Positions 56,485 to 64,000 of a stretch of 64,000 nt of DNA are shown piece by piece (position 1 is the first letter of the stretch; the number at the start of each line of letters is the position of its first letter). Position numbers and translations under genes: made by a program. This DNA is from Phialocephala subalpina (taxonomy: Eukaryota; Ascomycota; Leotiomycetes; Helotiales; Mollisiaceae), in assembly GCA_900073065.1 (NCBI GenBank), contig FJOG01000001.1:3818455-3882454 (forward strand), given 5' to 3'. The notes under the pieces were generated by a model. It did no database searches and had not been told where the DNA came from. It saw only the letters and a list, made by a program, of their open reading frames with translations.

Positions 56485-57530
56485 CTTGAAGGTTGAGTAG
56501 AAAGAGATGTGTGTACTTTACTTTGCAGCAGATCTTGGAGACGAGATGCTAATGTAGAGCAAGAAGACAAACTTACCTACGCAGCCATCTTGAATAGCAC
56601 TCGCATCCAAGGCTGGGACCGCAATCTGAGGTCAGAGATAGGATACTTTCGGGCAGTCTGCTTGGATGCATGTCTGCGAGCCCGCTTCCGTGTCGGGGTG
56701 TGGCTCGGAGAGAGGGGTTGTGGGTGGATGTCGATTGAAGACGCGCGACGAAATTCCAAGATACTCGACTTAGCGATCCGGTTCCGTATCCGTCTCCGCA
56801 CCCGTGTTCAGCCTTGGACCGCGCCTCCCTTGCGCGCAACTCCGAGAACAAAGAAGAAGAAAATTTGGGAAGGAAGGATGAAGGTACGGAGCTGCCCGCA
56901 CAAAGGCAGTTTTCCAAGCTCCGAGTACTACTTTGTATTCAATCTGTGTTGGGTTCCTGTAGGAGTCTTGAGAAGCAAAAGGACATTCAAGTAACGTGCT
57001 TCAGTGCCGTGATCGCTAAAACCCGGAGGCTGTTAACGAGCATTTGTGGGGTGACCGCTCCCGATGTGCGAAAAAGTGATACTAATTACGCCTGTCATTG
57101 TCCTAAAACTGGTGGTGGGACTTTAATAAAAAATAGGCGTAGAAACGAGCTTCGAGTAGCATCTGTTAGTTCTCGTTTAATCGATTCTCTTTCCTTCTCG
57201 CTTTCAAATTCTAGTCCTGATGGAATGTCCCCGAATTTCTAGTACTTTTGACCTTCTGGAACCATCGACTTCTCAAGCTGCTTGCTTTTCAGGAGCTTTT
57301 CAGGAGTTTGTCAGCCAAGATAAAATCACGAACTCTTAGATATTATTGTATTCGATTTGGTTGAGATGGAAGACGGATTTTGCAAAGTGAAGTCTGAATT
57401 TGAGGACCAGAAATATATCAATGCTATTCCGTGAAACGCCAGTGCACCGCCTCTACCCCGAATAACCAAATCTCTGCATGTTCTCTATGTACATTCCTAA
57501 GTCTATGATGCGGATCCCTCTGCTGTGATA
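56485..57530. other. Intergenic, about 1 kb
   Basis: Upstream region of the FAD monooxygenase and 3' flank of IDO. Short frames have no recognisable domain. Confidence 0.5.
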
Positions 57531-58866
57531 TCAAGGTATTCTCGTATCTCTAGTCTCATCTCTGCTTTGTTTCAAAAAAGGAAGCAGCTGTGTCCCACCA
57601 GTCCCATGCAAATCTTTTGCTGATGTTGGGTTCGCAGATGCTACTGCAAGATTGAGCCCTGCATGTTCTGAGGGCGCATGCTGTTTCGAAGGAGTGATGA
57701 TGTAGCGAGTGACGATACCAATGTGGATGTCCCGAAACTTCTTGAGCTCCTCCACGGCCAAATTGTATGCCTCGGTAACCTCGCTGTCAGAGGTGCTCTC
57801 AGCATAACCTCTGATGTTAGCTATCTCCTCGATCTTTCGCAGGAAGTCCGCATGTTTGCCTGGCATATATCTCCGCATTTCCTGATAGTCTGTCAGCGGA
57901 GCCCTGAGATGAAGAAGGGTAACTAACCTGAAGAAAGCTATTCGCTGAAGAACCTTTCGTTGACGAATGCTGAACTCCGAGCACAACATCAAAGAACTGG
58001 ATCAAAGAACTCTGCGCATTACTACCGCCACTGTACTTCCGCCATTGACTCTTTCCATCTCCCTCATCGTAGTAAACTCCATTCGGCAGCCCAGCGACCG
58101 CCATATTCTTGCTTCCTGCCAAGAATGGTCGGATCACATTGTAGAAGACTTGTGGATCGCACCTCTCGTTCATCCTCTTCAAGATCTCCCCAATCTCTCT
58201 GATGCATTCGGAAAACTTGATTAAAGCATCGGTGACCACGCTCGAATCGTTCGCTCTGACCGCATCCATGGCTGTCATCATTAGTGGAATGACTCTGGCA
58301 CCATGGGCCTCGATGGCGACGGAGATCAGATAGAACCATTCCTCATCTCGACTACCAGTGAATGTGTGTAAGGATCTAAGATTTTCGACTTTCCTGAGGT
58401 CGGCATCTGGAGGGGTGGTGGCAAAGTTCCAGAGGTTCAGTGCGGCGTAAGTTGCTGTCGTCGGGAGGTTGAAATGATCTGAGACACGGAGAAATGGCAC
58501 TGAAATCTGAGGTGGTATCCGCTGAAACGTGTTAGCTTGAGAGAAAGAAGAAGATGAATCGCATCGACTTACTTCTGAAGGCCCACCAGTCTCCCAAATG
58601 TATGCATGTGTAAAGAAAGACAGCAGCAGATATGCTCTTCTCCACTCTGGTTCGGATATGAGTTTGCTGGTTGAAAGTACTTGCATGCGATCTACTGATA
58701 CTCTCAAAGACTTGGTTTGTAGCAGCAGAGGAAGTTTCTCAATGATGGTCTCCCATTCAATGTAGTACGAGTCGCTTAATCTTTCGAGGGGAATTTCATC
58801 TGGCAGAAACCCGTTTCGAGAAGAGACGCTATACTCAGCAAGGTTGATGTTGAGAGGACCTAACAT
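57531..58866 (-). CDS. BNA2: Indoleamine 2,3-dioxygenase
   Basis: Three exons: 58573-58866, 57928-58521, 57531-57881; 412 residues. Landmarks: the N-terminal LAEYSVSSRNGFLPDEIPLERL, YLLLSFFTHAYIWETGGPSE, RVSDHFNLPTTATYAAL, GSRDEEWFYLISVAIEAHGA, FYNVIRPFLAGSKN and SLIQFFDVVLGVQHSS, and the heme-ligand histidine in FRDIHIGIVTRYI. The enzyme opens the indole ring of tryptophan to N-formylkynurenine, the first step of the kynurenine pathway. It uses heme iron in the cytosol. The ATG at 58866 is chosen because the preceding open frame has a non-conserved hydrophobic extension. It is divergent with kynureninase. Confidence 0.92.
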
Positions 58867-59371
58867 GATGGTAAGGAGGAAGATGCAATGGAAACCAAAC
58901 GAAAAGTTGTAGTGTCTCGATAAGAAGAAGGGGTTCGATATCGCATAGGTTCTTTTGTACAAACAGAATATCAAGAATCAGCTCACTTCTCAACGGACGA
59001 GAAGGAAGATACCGAGCACGTCAGCAAAGGCATTCCCGTTATCAACCGAAATCTCCCCCATCGGCCTTCTACTGAGTTAGTGTTTGCAATCCGGATATCT
59101 GTGGATCAAAGAAATGATACTTGGCGGTCCGCTGACTCGGGTACGGATGCGGAATAAACCCGGATGTACGTAAGGACAATCAACGAAAGCTTTGTACCGA
59201 CACAACGCGATGGAAATATTTGGAGCTGTTCGACGCCGTCGAAAAGGTGCATGATGGGTACAAAGTGAATCGGCAGGAACGAATTGATCAGGCAATTTTC
59301 TTCATTCAAAACACTCATCTCCTCGTCTCCCCTAGCAACCTCAATCTCTTGACGACATCACCAACTCAATA
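58867..59371. promoter_or_regulatory. Shared divergent promoter region IDO / kynureninase
   Basis: 505 bp between two divergent start codons of consecutive-pathway enzymes. CGG-type triplets typical for Zn2Cys6 sites occur (for example tcggcc at 59060 and gcggtc at 59125), but no clear inverted pair was identified. Confidence 0.6.
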
Positions 59372-60860
59372 ATGGGATCCATCGCGATAGAACCCACAAC
59401 AAAGCCATCATTCCCAGCTGAGGCAAATTCGCTGGAGTATGCGCGATCACTTGATGCAAAGGATCATATGCGATCGTTCCGAGAGAAGTTCGTGATTCCA
59501 TCGAAAACAAACATCAAAGCGAAGAAGTTGAGCAAGCCAGGCGAGTTTTCATCTTCCCACTCGTCATGTGACTCTAACAAAGAACAGATCAATCTAGTGA
59601 GCCATGTATCTACTTCTGTGGAAACTCGTTAGGTCTTCAGCCTCGCGCGACTGCAGACTACATCCAGAATCATCTCGATACGTGGGCTACTATTGGTGTT
59701 CATGGCCATTTCAGAAAACTTGAAGACTCGCCGATGATCCAGTGGCAACTTCTCGCTGAACATGCATCAAAGCAGCAAGCTCCCATTGTTGGTGCTTCAG
59801 CTTTCGAAGTTGGAACTATGGGAAGTCTCACAACAAACTTGCATCTTCTGATGGCGAGTTTTTACATTCCTACTGCAGAAAAGAGTAAGATCATCATGGA
59901 CTGGAAAGCATTCCCAAGTGATCACTTCACCATTGAGTCTCAAATTCGAGGTCACGGATACGACCCAAAGGAGTCGATGGTGATGATTGGACCCGAGGAG
60001 GGAGAGTATGAAATCTCGACAGAGAATATTCTCTCACTCATCGACGAGCACGCATCCACAACTGCTTTGGTTCTCTTGCCGGGTATCCAATACTACACAG
60101 GACAGTTCTTCGACATGAAGACTATCACAGCATATGCTCAGTCAAAAGGACTGCTAGTGGGCTGGGATCTTGCTCACGCTGCTGGAAATGTCCCCCTTGA
60201 GCTGCATGATTGGAACGTGGACTTCGCTGTTTGGTGTACCTACAAGTACATAAACGCTGGTCCTGGGGCAATCGCAGGTTTCTACGTTCACGAGAGACAT
60301 GGAAAGGTCGAGTACGAGAACGACAAGCCAGTCTTCCGACACAGACTATCGGGCTGGTATGGTGGTGACCAAGTAGGAAGAATGAATATGGATAACAGTA
60401 AGTTCTCACTTGAGGACGATGACCAAAGCTGACCTGCTCAGACTTCCGACCAAGTCCAGGAGCAAGTGGTTACCAAGTCTCAAATCCTTCAGCAATCGAT
60501 CTTGCCTCACTGTGCGGTGCGCTCTCTGTCTTGAACCAGACTTCGATGGCAGATCTTCGAAAGAAGGCTGTGATGATAACGGCATACCTGGAGCACCTTC
60601 TCCTCACAACAGGCCCTGCTGATCGAGCTTTCCGGATAATCACTCCTTTGAACCCTGATGCGAGAGGAACGCAACTGAGCATATTGTTGAAGCCTGGAAG
60701 AATAGATACTCTGTTCGAGATGCTCGAAGAGGAAGCGATTGTGGCAGACAAGAGAAGGCCAGACGTAATCCGACTAGCTCCAGTCCCATTATACAACACG
60801 TACGAGGAAGTCTGGAAGTTCGTCCAGATATTCAATGCTGCGTTGAAGAAGTGCGAATGA
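59372..60860 (+). CDS. BNA5: Kynureninase
   Basis: Three exons: 59372-59544, 59598-60397, 60442-60860; 1392 bp, 463 residues. The first junction gives [16 protein letters not shown], a signature of the family. The PLP-binding lysine lies in [19 protein letters not shown], preceded by [20 protein letters not shown] with the cofactor-contacting Asp. [12 protein letters not shown] follows. The enzyme cleaves kynurenine (or 3-hydroxykynurenine) to anthranilate (or 3-hydroxyanthranilate) plus alanine. Pairing with IDO across a shared promoter suggests co-regulated tryptophan breakdown. In many fungi there is more than one kynureninase; a clustered one suggests a dedicated catabolic or secondary role instead of NAD synthesis (inference). 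Confidence 0.94.
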
Positions 60861-60992
60861 GGCGAAAAGAAATTCCTACAATAAAAAGGAATGACTTGAA
60901 GAGATGGATCATTCGGAATGTAAGATTGTAGTGTTTGCAGCGAGTGCCAATGAAATTTGTTGTTCCCATGTTTCTCCAAGTTTGTGGTTATC

Positions 60993-61460
60993 TCAATCCT
61001 TCCCCACGTTCGAGATATTTATCTTGATGTGACCCATCCCCGCAAGTGGGGCATACGCTTCAGCGACGCCTAGCAAATGATCAGTACCCATTCTACGACT
61101 AGACGAAGGTCATTCTCACGTTCACTGGTGAAGAGTGGCTCTGTGGCTTTCAGATACGGCTCATAGTAAGGCTTCTTGATTTGCTCCTAGATCATGTATC
61201 AGCTGCTGAGCTGCAAGTCAAATTCGATCACCCACAGTCATGAACCACGCTGCGTCCTTCGTCCAGCCCTCAGTCCATCTATACACTCCTGGCTGTTGCA
61301 AATCTTCCCCAATGAGGAAATATGCACACTCGGGCTCGGCAACAACTGCATCGTAGCATGGCTTGAAGTACTTGATGAATGTATCCCTGTCTTTTGGATC
61401 AAAAGTCACTTTCACTTGCAAAATGAAAGCAACTTTTGGAGCTGGAATGAGAGTAGTCAT
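60993..61460 (-). CDS. Small dimeric alpha/beta-barrel (ABM-like) protein
   Basis: Three exons: 61236-61460, 61120-61186, 60993-61069; 369 bp, 122 residues. The first exon reads VAFILQVKVTFDPKDRDTFIKYF and ECAYFLIGEDLQQPGVYRW, the beta-alpha-beta pattern of antibiotic-biosynthesis-monooxygenase or EthD-like domains. The remaining exons give EQIKKPYYEPYLKATEPLF and IKINISNVGKD. Such small proteins act in aromatic or polyketide breakdown and synthesis. It converges with kynureninase, 132 bp away, and may be part of the same gene group. Confidence 0.72.
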
Positions 61461-62015
61461 GTTTGCAAGTGCCGAAGAAATGGAGGAGAAACTCAATAAG
61501 GGATGAGATGCAACGAACTTGATGTTCTTAAAGTCATAGGAATCATGAAGCTTAAGTACTTATATACTCCATAAATGTCAAACCGCTTACATGGTGGAAC
61601 CTCTCTTCTGCTGCCAAGTCCAATATTCAAGTCCGCTTTGGGAAGAATTTTTGGCGTTCGTACTTCTCAGCCAATGAAAGCAGGAATATCGCTTCGGCAT
61701 CTGACATTTTGAATGTGGGCTGAATGCAGCACAGGACTTCCCACCCAGCCGAACGCCGAGGGTCTTGGAACGCTGCAAGGCAGCCGCGAGATTGCATATT
61801 CTTCAACAGCGACCACCGATAATAGTCACGACTGTTTGGACCTCTGCCGCTTGACATCGAAAGCCTGTGTCTCAGCCCGGGAGGCGCAGCCAAACACGTG
61901 ATACTCATGTGGTGGTGGCAGTGGAGAGACAATCTGCCTTGGAGAGGCTCTAAAGAACCAGAAAGATTTATTAAGAGCAGCTCATTTCCTTTGCCATTGC
62001 CAACTGTAGCATTTT
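61461..62015. other. Intergenic, divergent promoters
   Basis: Between the ABM-like gene (minus) and the ankyrin gene (plus). No gene recognised. Confidence 0.5.
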
Positions 62016-63562
62016 ATGCTGCTTACAATGGAACCCAAGAAAGAAGAGATGTTGAATGAGCCCTCGGCGCCACCTCAGTATGAGCACCCCCAAGAGCGCG
62101 ATGGAATCTCACAAGCACCTCTTCCAGACGATGAAAACCTCCCATTATACACTGAGCATAATCGCCTTGCCGACTTCCATAATGATCTCTTTAGAGCAAG
62201 GATGACGGGAGAAGATACCTTCGCTCTCTGGCAAGATTTCATCAACAGACCCGGAGGGAAGGAGACTCTGAGTGCAAATAAGGATGTTTTGATGAGTCAA
62301 TTCGTATCGGCGATCCATGAAGGAGAAGATGAAGTAGTGGCTTTATTGATTCAGAGCAATCTTGTCTCTCCCAATACCGCACTTCAAGGCGGGACGCCAC
62401 TGGTAAAAGCTGTGGCTACACGCAACATCAAGATGGTCGAGAGACTCTTGAGTCTAGGAGCAGATCGAAACGCATTTGGAAATGTGGTTTGTTGACCCGA
62501 TATGAAAGAAGATTGAGCTAGGCTGATACGTCACAGTCAAAAGACCGCGATCCACGCATGAGAACCCCTCTCCAACTTGCTGCTTCTATGGGTCAACTCG
62601 TTCTTGTCAAACTCCTGATGGAAAAGTATAATTGCGACGATACCCTCATTGCTCCAGATGGACAGATTGCCCTACGTCTCGCTTCTCAGAACGGACGTCG
62701 AGAAGTGGTAGATTATCTACCAGCGCGCAGAGGCGGCGGATTCAGAAGATGGAAGTTCAACAACAGACATGCGCTCCAGCGCGGGAAGGAGGCATGCAAC
62801 AACATTTACAAGTTCCTCAAGTTCTTTATTTGGGACATTGAAAAGTTTCTCCTGTGGACTACTCCGAAACATCTTATTGTCAAGCCGCTGAGTAAGGCGG
62901 GTCGTTGGTGCTGGGATCATCGAGGAGACTTTGGCCCTTGGTGTAGAAGCCAGGCAGTGAAGATGCCAGGCAGGATCAAGGCGTTTGTGAAGTGGCTTGC
63001 GAAGGTTCCAAAGGGGACATGGGACGTGCTGGTGGAGTTGGGCAAATTTCTCTGGAAGCTGGCCACGGATGTTCTACCGCGAATGCTGAAGGCGGCTTCT
63101 GTCTGGACTTGGAAGATGCTGACTGTGAGGATCCCGAAAGCCCTTGTGATTCTAATGAAGTGGTTCTGGAAGGGAGTCACTTCAACCACGAGAGCGATTT
63201 GGAATGCGGTTTTGAGGATGGTCTCTTGGATAGCAACCGTAGTCGAAGCTATCATATCGTTCTTCCGAAAATTGACGCTTGAAGATGTCTGGAACGGCTT
63301 TGTTGACATATTGCATGCGGTCTTCGTTGCTTTCCCCAAGGTCCTTGGTTCTTGGATCGCAGCATTCGGCGATGCATCATACAAGATGATGAAAGCATTG
63401 TTTGGTTGGGTGGGGATATGTATTTGGTATTTGGGCGAAGCTATTGCATGGGCGATCATGTTCTTGCCCAAGCAAGTGTGGGCAATCCTGAAGAGTGTTG
63501 GAGAAGTCGGTTTCAAAGCTGGACACGAGATCCGGGTTTGGCTAAACCCAAAGGCGACCTGA
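62016..63562 (+). CDS. Ankyrin-repeat protein with Trp-rich helical tail
   Basis: Two exons, 62016-62486 and 62537-63562, 498 residues from the first ATG; the ATG at 62028 is an alternative. An acidic, Pro-rich N terminus is followed by ankyrin repeats (GGTPLVKAVATRNIKMVERLLSLGADRN, RTPLQLAASMGQLVLVKLL; about residues 95-230). From about residue 240 to the end the sequence is a chain of basic, tryptophan-rich amphipathic helices (KWLAKVPKGTWDVLVELGKF, LVILMKWFWKGV, SWIATVVEAIISFF, GICIWYLGEAIAWAIMFLP), some hydrophobic enough to enter a membrane. I do not recognise the tail. A membrane-associated or membrane-active role is possible. Confidence 0.75.
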
Positions 63563-64000
63563 ATTTCCGAAACCAGGATCGCTCAAGGCTCGCACGAGCG
63601 AGATAGTGGAGGAGAATCAGAATGGAGAGATTGATACCCTCAGACAACGGCGAGCAGACGCCTGTGGTATTCTATGTACAGTACAGTTCTGATCTTTCTA
63701 TTCACCCGATGTGCTTTGCATTCACATCCGTCATCCATCGATATTCGCGGTCTCGTATGGGCGCCTGCCAATCCGAACTCCCTACTTATGCCTCTCCAAT
63801 TGGCCTTCTTGCTGCGAATTATCCTATAAGGCCAGCGCTTTCAATGTTCCTACCTGGCCTGGAGAATAGAGAATAGTAGGCTGGGCTAGGGTACTTCCTT
63901 CGGTTTGGCATTACTGGTGAAGCCAATGAAATTCCTCCCGAAAGAGAAGTGTGCTGAGAATGTCCCAGGCAAGGCTGGGAGATTGAAAACGGTAACAAAG
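63563..64000. other. Intergenic to window end
   Basis: 3' flank of the ankyrin gene. An 84-codon frame at 63622-63876 has no features of a real gene. Confidence 0.45.

Noticed and set aside
61627..61932. Minus-strand frame of 101 codons upstream of the ankyrin gene
   Set aside because: No recognisable domain and no supporting signals; probably chance.
1..64000. CRISPR arrays, bacterial operons, tRNA genes
   Set aside because: The DNA is fungal nuclear; no array of spaced repeats and no tRNA-like box A/box B pair was noticed by eye. A tRNAscan run would be needed to exclude tRNAs fully.

Overview
The window is nuclear DNA of a filamentous ascomycete (Pezizomycotina; a leotiomycete-like fungus is my guess, not proven). 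The evidence is dense genes with many 44-65 bp GT-AG introns, typical fungal families (NB-ARC/TPR protein, PTH11-like rhodopsin-fold protein, Zn2Cys6 regulator, TBC protein, CorA-like protein), a dispersed single 5S rRNA gene, and a Ty1/copia element whose two LTRs differ only by transitions, as expected after RIP-like mutation. Two runs of N (7313-7774, 40215-40805) are assembly gaps.

Layout. 1-9.4 kb: an NB-ARC/TPR protein cut by the left edge, then a 2 kb AT-rich stretch, then a very large fusion protein (zinc motif, P-loop GTPase-like, RING, degenerate patatin). 9.7-14.5 kb (minus strand): a Baeyer-Villiger-type monooxygenase with one in-frame stop, and a TBC-domain protein whose two catalytic fingers are replaced. 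15.9-20.4 kb (minus): telomerase reverse transcriptase in 11 exons; its single long intron holds a complete 5S rRNA gene. 21.8-27.7 kb: a DH-BAR-SH3 Rho-family exchange factor. 28.4-38.5 kb: an amidohydrolase, a rhodopsin-fold membrane protein, an amino-acid permease, a small unknown gene and a CorA-like protein. 38.6-48.4 kb: a protein kinase/propeller-like gene split by a 6.6 kb copia element with a 5 bp target duplication. 49-51.8 kb: an MFS transporter with a homopolymer frameshift facing an LPMO-like secreted protein. 52.6-61.5 kb: a probable tryptophan/kynurenine catabolic cluster (Zn2Cys6 regulator, FAD monooxygenase, indoleamine 2,3-dioxygenase, kynureninase, small ABM-like protein). 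62-63.6 kb: an ankyrin protein with a tryptophan-rich helical tail.

How genes may work together: IDO and kynureninase are divergent over a 505 bp intergenic region and would make anthranilate from tryptophan (the formamidase step is not in the window); the neighbouring FAD hydroxylase and ABM-like protein could process the aromatic product under the adjacent regulator. The NLR-like protein and the GTPase-RING-patatin fusion lie side by side and both have architectures that recall fungal self/non-self recognition. Exon limits were worked out by hand from splice signals, reading-frame continuity and family resemblance; no search was run.
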